Below, in pieces: positions 1 through 14,500 of a stretch of 64,000 bases of DNA. A model generated the notes under the pieces. That model searched no databases. It was not told where the DNA came from and saw only the letters and a program-made list of their open reading frames with translations. Numbering within the stretch: position 1 is the first letter of the stretch; each line of letters opens with the position of its first letter. The translations under genes were made by a program, and so were the position numbers. Source of the DNA: Larus michahellis (taxonomy: Eukaryota; Chordata; Aves; Charadriiformes; Laridae). The DNA is taken from assembly GCF_964199755.1 (NCBI RefSeq), contig NC_133896.1, positions 62,537,142-62,601,141 on the forward strand, written 5' to 3'.

Positions 1-617
1 CAAGGTTTTGAGATATGTGCAGGCACTTGAGAAGCCCATGACCTGCTTTGCAGAAAAAGAATAACTGATAAGCAATCTCTGAGAAGTAAACTGCCTGCAG
101 TTTACAACAGAAACAATGCTTGGGTTCCTTTCATAATGTTTTATTACTCCTTATGTTTAATGAAAACTTTGAGAAAATTTTCCTGAACCAGGTTTGTCAT
201 TTATGACCTTACTTCACTACAAGCAGAGGTTACAGAGAAAGGATCTGGTTTTACAAGAGATTTTTAATAGGTTATGTGCCTCCTTGCCCTCTAACTATAG
301 GCAGACAGGGTCACAGGGCAATGCACGCACTTAAAATAAAGCTCTGCTTTCTGTAACTGCTTTCTCTCTCACTTTTCTTCTTCCTTCTTTATTTTGTCCC
401 ATCATCCTGATTTTCCTCTTTGCGATAAGCAGAATTATCAATGGTCCCAACTGGTCTGTGCTGAGCTCTCGGTTACTGAGCCATCTCACCTGCTTGCCCA
501 GGGCACTATAATTACTCTCTGAACTGTGAAGGAGTTTATTAAGGCCTCTGTTTCCATTTATTAACAGGCCTCCTCAGCGAAGGGTACTTGAAGTACATTG
601 CTGAATATAGTAATGAT
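1..617. other. Intergenic, no gene seen
   Basis: I see no convincing exon, RNA gene or repeat here. There is a pyrimidine-rich patch near 355-425. Short open frames overlap the CR1 fragment that follows and have no recognisable domain. Confidence 0.5.
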
Positions 618-846
618 CATCTTTAGATTGGATATTAGGAAAAATTTCTTCACTGAAAGGGTTGTCAAGCATTGGAACGGGCTTCCCAGGCAAATGGTTG
701 AGTCGCCATCCCTGGAGGTATTTAAAAGACGTATAGATGTGGCGCTGAGGGACATGGTTTAGTAGTGGACTTGGCAGCATTAGGTTAACAGTTGGACTTG
801 ATGATCTTAAAGGTCTCTTCCAATCTAAATGATTCTATGATTCTAT
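618..846 (+). mobile_element. CR1 LINE, 3' fragment
   Basis: This is the last ~230 bp of a CR1 non-LTR retrotransposon in + orientation. It begins in the C-terminal ORF2 region (gattggatattaggaaaaat, matching the conserved LDIRKKFF-type segment). It runs through the conserved tail (gatcttaaaggtctcttcc) and ends in two ATTCTATG-like octamers at about 829-846, the hallmark of CR1 3' ends in birds. The copy is truncated at its 5' side, as is usual for CR1, and cannot encode a functional protein. Family assignment is from remembered CR1 consensus features; the subfamily is not determined. Confidence 0.9.
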
Positions 847-3800
847 CTGAAACTGATTCTGCTGCATCAACCCTCTGTACAGGGCAACATGTGTTTTTCC
901 TGTGCTCTCCATGGCCTGGCATATCATCTTCATACAGGCTTATATGACAGGTTGCCCTGGCAGAACAGCCGTATGATCTTGAATCTGCTTCCTGGTGAGT
1001 AAACACTGATTTCTTTAAGGATTTGTGGGGGGAAAAAAAAATCTATTTTAATCCTCTGGGAAATCCTGCAATCAGAGAATCTGGCTTGGTGGGCAGGAGC
1101 CCCACTGGTGGCTCTGAAAGTGCTCGCTGTGTGAAAGGGGCCTGGCAAGTGGAGACAAGCCCAGTAACTCCTCTGGAGATGCAAATGCAACTGCTACTGC
1201 TCTCCTGCAGAGGAGACCTTCTGATCATGCTGAGAATCCAAAAAAGGAAGAGAATGAGTGTGACGCATCTTTTCTACCTCCAGGGAAATGCAATCATAAA
1301 CTCTGATCTCATGCTAATTGATGCTAATGCAAAGACTCCAGCAAGCTTTAGAGTAGGCCCGCAGGTAAGGAGAAATAATATCATTTGAACCTTGCTGCTG
1401 ATAGCAACCAAAAGAATGATATTATAGTATTATCAGTCATGGCAGTACTGTTAAACCTGTTGGACAAAGGCTAGGAGAATTGTAAGCAGGGGCAGCAGAA
1501 CCCTCCAGCTCTGCCCTCCTCACTTGTCCCTCATTTCTCAGGCAGTCTGGTCTATCTGGTGTCCAGGGGCTGTCACTATGGGACAGGCTAACACACGGTG
1601 GAGGTACTGAGGTGGTACCCTGGGCATGCAGATCCTCACAGCCCTCTCTCTTGCCCTCCGCCCTCCCAGAACCGAGTTTCATAAAAGCAGTAGCTCTGCA
1701 GTGCTCTGCAAGGGAGGGGACGAAGCCTCAACCCTTCCCCTAAGCCTCTCCAGGAGCAAAAGGGGATGTGCTTTTCTGTGAAGGAGGGCAGGGCAGCGAC
1801 AGTCAGAGAAAAGTGGGGTCAGGACACAAGAAAGGCAGTTGTACTGCAGAGCAAAGGACTAGTATTAATTTTGCCCCAAAGAATGAGCCCAGTAATTGCA
1901 GGCTGGCTAGCCTTAGCTCAGTTCCAGGGAAAATAAAGGAAAGCTTATATGGGAGTAAGTTGAGAAAGAATTAAGGGAACGAATATGACGTAGTTTTATG
2001 GTAACTATAAGAAAACTTGTTAAACAAACATGATTTTTGTGCTTTGATGAGACTATATACTTGGTTGACAAAGGTAATTGCATAGTGATAATGTATGTGA
2101 AACTGTGTTGGGCATATGAGTCATTAGAGCGCTGCATTTTTTGCTAAAAATGAACACCGTGCAATATCAATACAGCTTGTGTGAACAGCACCGAGAAGAG
2201 GCCAACTGACAGCTCCTCAAAGAGCCAGCGAGGAGTCCAGGAGAGGCTCATGGAGATTAGGGCAATGCTGGAAGCTGCTTAATCCATTAATGTAACAATT
2301 TAATCTGTGATCTAAATGAGTATGAAATCACTATTGACAACAGCAGGGGCTGGCAATGACTAGCAGGACAGAAGACAGTGATGAAGACAGTCATGCAGAG
2401 TGATCCGGCATGCTCTGATAACAAAGGGCTATTAGCCTTGGAAAGATAGAAGCTGTGAATAGGAGTAGATTGGGATTTTTAGCCTAGTGGATGGCATTGA
2501 CAGGTCTGAAACATCCAAGAGCTTCGATGAGATCTGGCAAAATGAGCTGTTTTCTATTCTGAGGGCATAAAGAGTCTGTCTTGGATTCAGAAGCAAGCAT
2601 TAGAGGCTTTGCAGGACACAAGATCTCCGTGACCAGAGCCCTTCCTGACTCTCTCCCAGGCTCCCTGAGCAGTGGAGAGCCTTTTCCCCCCCAGTATGTC
2701 TCCAGCCAGGGCTGTGCAGAAGACACAGCTGCCTGCACCCCGCTGCCAGCCATCCTATAGTGCGAACAGGAGTTGAGTAGTTTAAGGCCATATGGACAGC
2801 AAAAGAGATAACTTTCATATTCTGCCTCCTGGTGCCATTTGTTCCATTAATGCGCTTGGGTTTGCCACAAGGGAAGATTGTGCCCTTCCTGCACAGGGTG
2901 GGATCACTCTCGTTCTGCAAACTGATACCGTCTCCCCTGCCACCAGCCTGGCAGGGGCAGGCAGCAGCAGGGGAGCGGTTGCCTGGGAACTATGCAGCGC
3001 ACACCACGGTGGGAGAAACAGTAGGGTCAAGTGACAGTACCCTTCTCAGGTTTACCTGTTTGTTGGGGGTGGTGTTGGTGTTGGGTGGTTTTTTTGTTTT
3101 GTTTTGTTTTGTTGTTTGGGGTTTTTTTTGTTATGGAGTTGTAGCTTTTGTTGTCTGGGAATAATGAGTTCTCACACCTGTGTGCTGCTGCCAAGGGGAG
3201 GAGGCACAGGCTCGTGAGGCAGCCGGTACACTAAGTCATCTCATGTCACTGCCAACCAGGGATGGTTTTTTCCCTCCACGTAGTCTTCCCCAGGGCAGCT
3301 GAGTCCAGCACTCGACATGTGAATAGGGAAGCCAGCAGCCCCTGCTCCGCACTGCACTGACCCAGCAATCTTTGGGCCAGCTGCTGATCCAGGGGGCTCA
3401 GGAATACATTTTTCGAAACAAAAGACGTTTCTGCAGCTAAAGGAAGAAAATCAGAAGGTGAAATGTGAGATGAAACAAAGAAAGAGCATTTGTACATAAA
3501 TCTTACCAGAAAACACAGTTGTTTCAACAGCTTCCACTGAGCATAAACACACCTGTTAGAGGTCAAGTGCCAAAACCAACTGTCTCTTAAAGGCTGGCTT
3601 TTTCTGACTCATCCCAACACTGCTCTTCATCCACTCCTCTTTGTCTAGCTGTGGTTCTCAGCAGTTCAGTGTCTTCTTTATTCTCCCTGGACTTAGGAGA
3701 AATTAACACTCACCCGCCTGAAGGTATGTGGGTAGATATTCCCTGATCCACTTCTTTAACAGCTCTGTGATATTTGAAATGGTATTGGTATGTTGTCACT

Positions 3801-5499
3801 GTTTTCTTCCTCTTTGCTTCCCTCTAACACTCTTCTGTACTGCCTGGCAGGAAAGTAACCAACAGGAGAACTGAGATATTGTTGTCATTCATAAAAATAA
3901 CTTGTTTTCTCCATTGTTTTTCACGCATAGAATTGTCTCACTGCTTCTGTTACAACCAGTCTAAACCATCAGCAAGTGATTTCTGCGGAAAATATATCAG
4001 GGATTTCAGTATCTATCTGTCCTGCCAGGCTACATTTAGATGCATCATCTTAAAGAAACGGATCCAAATGTCTAAAATATCCAGATTTCCCAGGCTTATA
4101 GTGAGCAATGCCCCATGCCTGTCCTGAGGCGTGGGCCCACGGAGGTCCCAGCAGTGACACAGTGGCTCTGGTCGCAGATGTACTGGACATGTGCTGTTTC
4201 CATGGTGGTATATGTATGTCATAACATCTTCTGTGTATACATACATGATTTGGCCATCCTCAGAACCATCCTGTAATGTCTCACACACATACACAGAGCA
4301 AAAAAACTTCAGCAAGCTCCAAAAATGAGTGTCCAGAAGAGGAAGGGCTGAAGCATCACTCCCCAACCGTGAACAGAGATTGACATATTAATGCAGTCTA
4401 CCTTATTTCTCTCTCCCTAGGGGCTTACAGGGGTTTCAGTTTCTACATATCCGTGACTTTTCTTTGATCATCTGATATTCCTGATGTTTGCAAGCTAAGT
4501 TGCTTTCCTTTATGCGAGCTATTGTTAGGTTACTTATAACAGGGGGATAATTGCCCTAAGTGGTGAATTATCAAAACCCGCCAAATGGCAGCCCTCTTCC
4601 CCATAAGCTTTTTGTGAGTCCTTGGCTCTTCTTTCCCTCCCAGCAGTTGGTGTGTTCCTCCTCCCTCCTGTGCACACTGAGGAACTGATTACACTTGATA
4701 CAATTCCACTGAATTTGAGGGGATTACCTTTCAAATGACATTGGTGAGACACCCTTCTGTCCTTCAAACAGTTGGCCTGATCAAAGTTGTATTTAAGGGC
4801 ATAAAATCACTGCAGCTGTCAGAAGCTATGAATTATACAAGTGGGACTCATTAGACCATGGGGACCATGTAGATCTCCTGTAACTTGCCTGAAGGTACCA
4901 AAGTTTAACCTCCTGAGACCCAAAAGTTTATCTCTGGCTCTGACTACATCTAATTTATTCTCTAGTTGATGCAGGGATTTTGCCTTCTATCTTCCTCCTA
5001 CACAGTCTTCCATCTCTTTGCATCTTTCTTTTCCTCATTATTGCTTTTGCTTCTCAGCTGCATGTTACAATAAAGCATGGTTTTTCCAAAGCATTTCTGC
5101 ATGAGGCTGTAGCGGAGCTAAAGCTGTGGTGAAAGAAATACCAAAAATATATCAAGCGGTACACTGCTGGGTAATTTAAAAAATAATGTCTTGTGTTAGC
5201 CAAACAATACAGCGTTTTATAAGCTATCTGCAGCTGAGAGGATCATTTTCAAAGGGTCATCCACCTGCAGCACAGAATCCAAGGATACGAGGTAAGCTTC
5301 GGGCTGCACTCCCAGCCAAGGATCCTCACCACCGTTTCCCATTCCTTCTTTGGGGTGGAGGTGAGGATGCTAGAGCTAAGGACTAGGACATTTGACAAGA
5401 TTTTTTACTGTAGCAAGAAATGACAAAATGGAAAGGAGGGATAGGGATGGTGAGAGATGGAAAAGATTGAGAATTGTTTCCTTGGCAACTGAAACCGTG
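847..5499. other. Intergenic stretch, no gene recognised
   Basis: No open frame here has a recognisable domain together with splice sites or a polyadenylation context. It contains a G/T-only tract (3057-3132) and a mildly GC-rich patch near 1440-1760. Conserved non-coding elements could be present but cannot be judged from one sequence. Confidence 0.45.
3057..3132. repeat. G/T-only low-complexity tract
   Basis: These 76 nt contain only G and T on the + strand, with several TTTTG units and G runs. It is low-complexity DNA, with no coding potential inferred. Confidence 0.85.
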
Positions 5500-5588
5500 G
5501 AGCCTCATGCAGGAATCCCTGAGAAAAATCCTAGAGGAAGGCAGACTAGATGATCATAATGGTCTCTTCTGCCTTCAGACTCTGTTTC
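5500..5588 (+). mobile_element. Old CR1-like 3' tail fragment
   Basis: The segment containing gactagatgatcataatgg followed by tctcttctgcctt closely resembles the 3' tail of older CR1/L3-type elements shared by sauropsids (the 'actagatgacc...ggtcccttc' block). Upstream, ggaatccctgagaaaaatcc may continue it. No terminal octamers are preserved. Boundaries are approximate, and the call rests on one motif block. Confidence 0.5.
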
Positions 5589-8500
5589 AGGCTAAGTTTA
5601 CACATCACAGTGTGGTGCTGCATAAAGAGATCGAGTTAGGGCTAAATGGAAACCAGAAGCTGTATAGTTGTAAGAAATCCTTGGGAAGAAGAGAAGCACT
5701 ATTGTCTCCCTTTCATAAAATGGGGAACATTTTATAATGCAAGAGATGAAAAGATCGAATAACTTGGCAAAGCTTATTAAAACATCTATGCAACGCAGAG
5801 GGCAGGCACGTTACAAGTCCCTGCCTATCACTCTCATCTCTGCAACGGGAACACATGCCCCCTCAATTGAGGGTGCGCTGAAGCTGTTTAAGGAATTAGC
5901 AGAAGGGCTAAGGGAGCAGAAAGCAGGTGAAGCGGCTGCTGTTTAACGAAAGCCATTTTCCCACTGTGCAATTCAGTGCTCCACGGGGGCTGCTGGCACA
6001 AAAGGGTCCTGGTCCTGCACAGTGTTTGGCTGCAGCAGCAGTGAATCTTCATTAGCAGATTTAAATGTAAGAACTGGGGCATATATATGAATATTAATGA
6101 AAGAAAGATTGACTAACTTCATGCTATTAAAAGATTTCTAGTCTCAGAGAGTAGGTGGAGCCTTTTAAAAAAATGCATAATGAAATACAATATGAGATAC
6201 ACAACTTTAAGAGAACTAAGAATGTGGATTTTGATCCCTTCTAATGTTCTGTTTGTATAGTGCTTTGCAAGTGTGAAATGCAAATACGCCTTCATTTGAA
6301 CATTTTTCTTTTTTCTCCTCCATATCCCTTGTATCGGTGTTTGTTAATGCAGAATTTCATGGCCACGTATTCTGGGGAGCCTCTTGGCAGTGGGCAGCTA
6401 GTATTGATTTCTACTCCAAAAATAGAGCATCAAATGCTTATGTATTTATAAATGTATGTGTGCGTGCATATATATGTATGTTTATATATAACCACAGGTG
6501 TTGCAAAGAAATAAAAGACATAGGAAGGTTAGATCGGAATTAATAACCTTGCCAGTTCTGATGTAAACTTTTGTGTCAGCAATGCATATAATGTATAAAT
6601 GCTGGAGAGCATAATACACCATGCCATGCCTGTGAAGGGTATCCCCAAGGAAGAAAGAAAAAGGCTGGTGCATTACCACACACTCACTACAAACCAGAGA
6701 CTCAGGGCAGCAGAATTTCCAGGGAGTCATGGGAGAAAGAACTACAGCGGCATCAAGGCAGCCGGTCCACTTATTTCTGTCTGTTCATGACGTTAAATAA
6801 TTGCCGAGGCCTGCATTGCTACCGGTGACTTCTCCAAGTAGCTTAATGACAGGAAACCAGCTTTGTGAGTGATTCCCTGTACAAGTGAGTAGGGATGTTA
6901 CACGTGTCTGTCTGATGCTCTGCAAGGAGCGAGCGACTGTAACAGCTCTAACAAAGCAGGCAAAGAAAATGAAAGGAACCTTAGGGGAGCCAATATGTAT
7001 TTTTCACTCCTTGGTGTCTGTGGTGGAGACGGCTGGCAATGGCATAAATGAAATTTGTGTTCCCCGAGACTTTCTTCTGGGCTAGCACTAATATTCGCAA
7101 ACAAAGTACCGTGTAAGTAAAGTGCCAGAATGGTCGTGTTTGCAGGTGCAATGAGAAGGGGCTACTGTAGAGCACACCAGCCAAAATAAGATGGGAGAAT
7201 CCTGCCTTACTGTCTGAAGTATTCCTTCAAGGTAATTAGTAATAGGGTATCTATGTGTGTGTATCTGGGTGTGTAACTATATAATTAGCATATAAAGGTG
7301 AAATGCAAAGCTAAAAATGTTGCGTTTGTTCATTATCAGTCTCCTGTTTAAAAACCTTACTTGTTTTTTTTCCCTCTTTTTCTGTTATTTTTCACCCTTT
7401 AAAATCCAAAATATCATGTCTCCAGTTCCTTTTCTGTGATGAAGGTCATTTGGAAACCTGCATAATGATGTCAGATAAAAGCGTAGCTTTTATGAGGAAC
7501 AGAAATTTCCCTGCCTGGAGAGGCAGCTGTTCCTTTAGGGAAAAAAGAGATGGAAGATATTTCAGGTAGTGAAAATGAAAAAGGAATTTAATTTTATTAT
7601 TTTGATTCACGGGTACCCAAAATGTGACATCAAGTTTGGGATTCATTTAATCTAACGTTATCCATCTACAGGAAAGGACCTAGTTATTGAAGCCTAAACC
7701 TATGGACAAAGGAGAGAGACAGACGAGGCCAGAGGCTGATGTCTGCCCTATCTTATCACGAAATGCATATTATTTCTTTCCATTCACAACAAAGGAATGG
7801 GGCTTAGAGACTGAGTTTCAAAGAAATGTATGCATGTAACTTCAGTTGAAAGGATCTATTACATTTGTCCTGGTTGAGTCGAGGAATGCAAGTTCTTTCC
7901 AAAGTGGATGTAAAGCCATTCCAAAGAATGGCTTCCTCCTACCAGAAAGAAGAGGTCTATAAGCAGTCAAGGATGCAGTAGACTGAGCACAAATGAGGAA
8001 ATGCAGGATCAGTATTTCAGAGGAACAGAAAGAGAGAGGGATGTATTAGAGCAGGAGTCAAGCCTTCTGGGGCTTCAAGGAAGTATGCTCCAGAGTATGA
8101 CACTATCCACTTTTTTTTCCAAGATGTACAAAATGTGCTTCCTTCCAGAGAGGCAGATCAGTTGGCTAGGCTAATTCGTCAACTCGATTTGGGGAACTTA
8201 GCACATTGTCACAGACTCTTATAAGTCTCAACTTCTTTGGTATTTTAATTTAAGTCCTAGATCCTGGAGTCAAGTGATTGAATAAAAACTTGGACTTTAC
8301 TTAAAAAGAAAAAAGCTCAGGTTTTTTTTCCCTAGATTGTGGAGTAAAACTTGGAGATACAAACTGTAAAGGCTCCAAAAAAGAAAAGCAAATATGAAAC
8401 CAGACATGTATGATCCCCTAGCCAGCCTCATGATTTCTGAATACTGAGACTTGACCGCTGAGTTGGCATTAATGTAGTGTTAACATCATCCATTGCCTGC

Positions 8501-11500
8501 CTTCCAAAACTGTGTTAGCTGTGTTACACGTGGAAGGAAAAAAGGATGTAATTCTCTGTATGACCTTCCTCTTTTCTTCCCCTTCCCCTGTGTATTCATA
8601 AAGCCACGCTTTGCCCCATGTGTGCAGCTCAAGAGACTTTTAGAGGTACAATTATGGTGCAAACATAACTGGGTTATTACCACAATAACACAACAAACCG
8701 CTCTAGCTAAAGTATATGTATTGCAGGCCTGTGATGTTAAAATCAGATTTCCTTAAAGTGCTTTTGGTTGCAGACAATAAAAGCAGCCTGTATGGCAGAA
8801 GACCATTGAAAATAACTTTTAAATAAAGGATCCATTTTTACAATAGCAGCATTTCATCTGATGTGCAGACCTTGGTTCATAATTGAACATGAGACAGCCA
8901 AGGGAACCAGTAGGATTAGGCTATGGGAATTCAACCGAACAATGTTTTGCATTCAGATAATTGCATGAAATTGGGCTATTAGTGTAATTTTTGCAAATTG
9001 CAATAACATAAAACAAAGTAAAATATTCCCAGTGTATACATTCAGCTAATGTGCTAAAAGGGAACCACAACTGGTTTCAGACAGAGCACAGAGAACTTCC
9101 ATTAACTATTCAGAGATGTATCCAAATACTGCTCTCAGTCTCACAGGTTCCTCAAATGGACTTTCAAAGCGAAATTCTTTTTATAAAACAGTAAATAAAT
9201 AAACATAATCTAATAGTTAACTTGTGGTTTTCGCTGGCAAGGACATTACTAACGTGTCCTTTATCTGACCTTAATTTAACGTTGCATAAAATATCACCAA
9301 AAAGAACTGGAGAAGGAAAGAGTTTCGGCTCAAATTGCAGCTGCTCGCTCCAGTAGCTCTCCTGACTGAACATCAGCAGTAGCTGCAGCTTGTGCCTTTT
9401 TAACTTCTGCCATGGGATAGGATTATTCTGTCCTGTGGTTCTCAGTAAAAAGGTTATCAGGAGAGATGTCCCAAATCCTCCTTTAACTTCTTGGTCCTTA
9501 CTTTTTACCCTGCATTCACCGATGGGACTCAACCTCAGTATTTGGAATGTGCATCTCTAGGGGACGGTTTTAGAGGTGGCTTTTGACCATGCAGCTCCAG
9601 CCTGGTCAAGTCATCACAGCAGACAAATGCTGGTCCACCACCGACTTGGGCTAATTATTCTAGTGCTTTGAGCTCAGTCTGGCTAATGCCTACTGCTGTG
9701 GCACCTGAGAAGGAAGACTGCAATTAGTCATGCTTTTATCTTTATTGAAGACTTGGCTGCTCAGGACCATGTGCCAGCCGTGTGACTGGCCGGACTGCTG
9801 AGGTGAGTGTCTGTGTCACTAACGTCTCTGTGGGGTTTGGAGGCACTTTCCAATTTGCCTGTCTCTTCTTTCCCATTTTTGAAGGAAGGGAAATAATTTT
9901 AATTATTTGTGTGATGAACATAGAATATGATAATATCAAATAACCAATTAATGTATCTGTGTCAGTAATTCAATCTCTTTCCTAGTGTTTTTCAGATTAA
10001 AATCCCTATCAGAATACAAAAGAAGACACCACATCAGCATCCTGTAATGAATGTAAACGTAAAAGACAATTGAGCTGTGAATACGAGGTACCTTAGTAAC
10101 ACCAGAGCTTTCAGCTCATTTCTCTGTCACTGAATTTAGCAGTGGAGTAAGCTTCTCACGGCATCTAATGCTGTTCCCTGGATTCCCTCTGTGCTCAGTC
10201 TACGTGAGCCTTAAAATCCTGAATGAGGAGGGTTTTGCTGCTCTCCTTGAAGGGCGATTTCCATGATGGTGTATCCCACTGCCAGAAATTTTATTCGGAG
10301 GTTCCGACTCAGGTTTGCCTTTTTTGGATTAAATTATTTCTCTTTCAAACATTACCCTTAACAAACTCTTCTTTTTCTTGACAATTAAAGCTTTTCAAGT
10401 GTTTGATGTCTCTTTATTATGTCTGCCTGTCACAGGTCTGTACAATGGTCTTTTAAAGTTTACTTAGGGCACAGCTGCACTGTGACACACCATGGTGCAA
10501 ACATCCCTGAGGCAAAGCTGAATGAGCCGGCTCCAAAACCAGGATTTGTACTTTGGCTATTTAGTAGAGAGAGACAAGGACCATCTTTTCTGGCTTGCTT
10601 TGTTCTGTGTCTGTTGAGTTTGATACAACGGGGTCCTGGTTTGCAGGCAGGGTTTGTAAGCTCTGCTTTCTGAAAAGGAAAAAAGTAAGGAAAGTAGGAC
10701 ATCACCCCGACTGTAGTGTTCAGTGCTAAACAAGGGTGTTTGGTGGGGGACAATGCAATTTGGGCCTCAAGTAGAGTCACAGTATGTTTCTTAGCCATAG
10801 AGTCAAAGTATGTTTCTTATCACCATCTGGATCTCTGTGAAACATTTCACTGAGAGATGGGGAAGCAACATGGGGAGAAAAGGTCTTTGTGGTGACATAA
10901 AGGCAGGAAGACTGTAGGAAGACAAATATCAACGAAGAAGAAAGAGTAGAGAGCAGAAGTAAAGGTATTTTGTCACAGGTATTGAATGGGAGGGAGCCTG
11001 GGGTTGGAACTTCTAGAGGGACCAGAAACCATTAGCAGTAGGAAACCAAAGTAGATTTGAGGGAAGGCAAAAGGGCTGTTAGAACATTTCTTTCAGGAAG
11101 ATCAAGCTACTATCGTCTGTCAGCAGGAGCAAAAGCTCACTAGAGGTGAATGTCATGGGCAAGATTTTGAAAGTGTTCATTCCAGCTGCTCCTACTAAAA
11201 TCTGGCAAAAAATCTTGCCTGATTTAGTTACTCTTACTTTCCAAAAAAACACTGATCCTTGAGTCTGCAAAACCTACTGATCTCCCTTGTTCATTATATA
11301 AATTAGGATAGCATTTGATTAATCTTTGGTATAAACTATATCTGGGCCAGACAGGAGGAAGCCTTATCTTTTTATATGAAATCCAAATGGTTTCCGGAAT
11401 GGGAGATGTACCCTGAATTATGAAGTGATGATTGGAAACAGATGTGGGGGAGGATTTTGCAAGGTCTGGATATTTTTTGGAAGTATTTAGTGACGTTGCC

Positions 11501-14500
11501 TAAAGTGGTAGGAAGGTTTGTTAATTCTGTTTTGTGGGAGGAGTTTAACGGACGTATATGTAAGCGACCTTTTCAGGGAGCACTCTGTTTAAGATGGGAT
11601 TACCAAGGATGTTTTATAGTAAATTCACTGTACTTCAAAATTTAATTCTCTTAAGTTCCAAAAATACAACAGACAAGATCTGGCTTGCTCATTTCTTGTG
11701 TGTTATTCCATAACGCACAGAAATAATCTAATTGCTGTCATGATCAATGCTATAGTAGCTTGAAACACATTATTTTTAATATGGTAAGTTAGCTTAGTAT
11801 AGATGGAATTATTTTCAGTTGCTCAGTGTATAAGGATGAAGGATAGTTTGATAGAGCAAAATATGTCTGTGATGCAATAATTTCTGAATATGATATGCCT
11901 ATGTGCTCTAAAATGATATTTTATGAAGAAAATGGGATAGTTACGGTCAGGATTGGTTGAAGATACGAAGGAAAAAAGACCGCCGGTTCAGAGCGCCACA
12001 TACCTCTACACTGGAGGAGCAACACTGAGCCTATCTATTCTGTCATGTCGCCTCAGAAGAACTGAAGAGATGGGAATTTGAGGTAAAAGGTTTTGGCAGG
12101 TGGTGAAAGTGAAGGAGTCAGAGGAGGCAATCAGAGTAACCATTCTTAGGAAGAGTAGTATGAAGCTGTCTAGCACAGACATTTGTTGCAGACCCAATGC
12201 CAGAAATCCAGGAACTGGATTAAACAGAGAGCCTGAGGAATTTGCAAAAAGATGACAACCTTTTCAGAAGAATACAGATGCACTTGGCCAGTCTCTCTAA
12301 TGTCTCAATGAAATCTGCAGTGGAAAATGCAGAAGAAAGCAATTTATTAGACACCTCTACTCTTTTCACAAAAGGCTACTTCTCTGAGTTACCTCTGAAT
12401 ATTTCTCCAGCTTTAAAGCTCAGAATTGAAAACACAGCATACGTGCATCTCCTGCCTTTTTCACATGGGAACAATCTGGTATTTATGTAGGCATTCCTGG
12501 TGCCAGTTCCCAATATTGCATTTTACACCGTGACAACATGAGACCATACAGGACTGTCCTATTAAGCTACACAAGCACAAAAATCTATACCCTAAAGAAG
12601 CTTGTTTGGGTTTTTTTTGGTTTTTTTTCTTTCATGTTTTAACCTAGAAAGCATACTTCCTATTACCTTTCTCATACTTTCTGGAACAAAACCGATCTGT
12701 TTTGTTAGTCTGGCCTTCTGAAGTTGCCTCTTTTCTCTTCTGGTGCCAGCAGCTGTTGCTACTGTACTTCATAAGCTAGTTAAAAGGGGCAGGGCAGAAT
12801 TAACCTAGTGCACAAGTTTGGATCAAGCAAAGGATGAGAGTTCAGAAATAGAATGGAAGTGCACAATAAGACTGGCCTGTATTGATCTGTAAATGGCTTG
12901 AGTCTTTTTTTTTATGTCACATACCATGCGATTTTCTGTAGCACACAGCTTTCAGAAAGTAAAAGAAAAACCATGATGAAAAAAAGCACTCTCTGCTCCC
13001 TTAGACACAAGTGTTGGTAAGAAAACTAGATGTCTGAGAGCATTGGGAATAGCATAACAAACTGTCTGAAGGTCTTCACAAAGCCAAGCTAGAACCTCTC
13101 CCTTTGAACATTTTTTTCAATGAGTAGTTCAGCAAATTGGAAACATTCGCAAAAAAATCTGTTTCTTCACAAATTTCAGCAACAGCAAAAGGGCAGGAGA
13201 AAAAAACCTCTGAATTTTTTTTTTTTTTTAATGCAAATATTGTTCACTAAAGCAAAAAAATATCTTCAGCAGCTCTGGTCACTGAGTCCCAAACCAGTAA
13301 TAACTGAAAGTTAAATTACTGAGCAGTTGTCTGAGTTCATTGGAAATAAAGTTGATGGTCTCCGATTCACTTCAGCCTCTCCAAAACGATGTTCTGCTGT
13401 GCAGTTCTGAGAAACAGGTTCCCAGATTTGGGTATTATGTACTTTGAGAAAAGCAAGAAGATTGGAAAGTACTTTCAGTCTAATTACACACCTCCCCTTC
13501 CAGCAAAACCTGGGCGAGAAGAAGAAATGAGCACTTCCACGAAGGGCCTTCTGAGGACGCTCTTGTTTCTGTCGTTGCAGTGCGGGAGCTCACTTCCGCT
13601 GCTGAGGTTGCAGCTTCCAAATGTCCCCCTGTGGGTGTTCACTTGTGAGGTTTCTATCCAAAATGTTGCAGATTTTTTTTTCCTCTTACACCCTTCACAA
13701 AACAAGCTCTCAGTTTCCAGGTGGAGCCTGTCATCGTTAATCTAATCCTACTTTGTGCAGCCTTTGATTTTTTTTGCATCCTCAGTCTTGCCCCAGTAAT
13801 AAATCAGGGTCGCCGTCACTGTAGTGGAAAGCTCAGTAATGTCAAAAACTTCCTGGTGTATAGGCAATGGGAAGTCATTCAGCAGTAAGTAAATAACGCT
13901 TGCGAGTCACACTGTTACACAAGGTTACTCCTACTGTCCCCTTAAGTAGGGGGAGCTAGTATCTTGATGCATACTGCCAAAGATCACAGCAGAGTACCAT
14001 AGCAAAGAGAATTTCTCACCTTCCAAGTCAGTTACTTCTTGCAATGAATGCATTTACAAGCTTGAGAGTAAAATGTAGTTAAAATTATAACTAGTTTCAC
14101 TTTGTGAGTTTGCAAGGAAAATATAGGGAAGCCTGTGATTTCCAGCCTGTAGTAATATGCTAGCAAAATTTGCCATATTTTTTTTTCAGATTTCTGTTTT
14201 AGTGGAATCTGAAGTGTTCTATAAATCTTTGGGGTTTGGGTTTGATTTTGTTTTGTGTTGTTTGTTTTTTTAAATATTGTTATTATAAGTAACTGTCATT
14301 TTTTACTTGAGATACTTGTTAGAAGCATGTAAGGTGGCGGGGTTTTTTTGCTGTTCCAAAGGGAAAGGAAAAACACAGCTTCCACCACAAATCCCAGCAT
14401 GTCGTCCCTTCAAGGGATATCTGAGTGAGGTTCTTGCTTGTTATTCTGTAGCACCTTTTATCTATGCACCTGCAACAGGTGAAAAGGACCAGAGAGAGAG

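Noticed and set aside
9164..9532. 122-codon minus-strand open frame
   Set aside because: It has no domain, no start context and no neighbouring coding evidence.
13389..13745. 118-codon + strand open frame as a possible exon
   Set aside because: The translation has no recognisable motif and no matching splice signals were seen.
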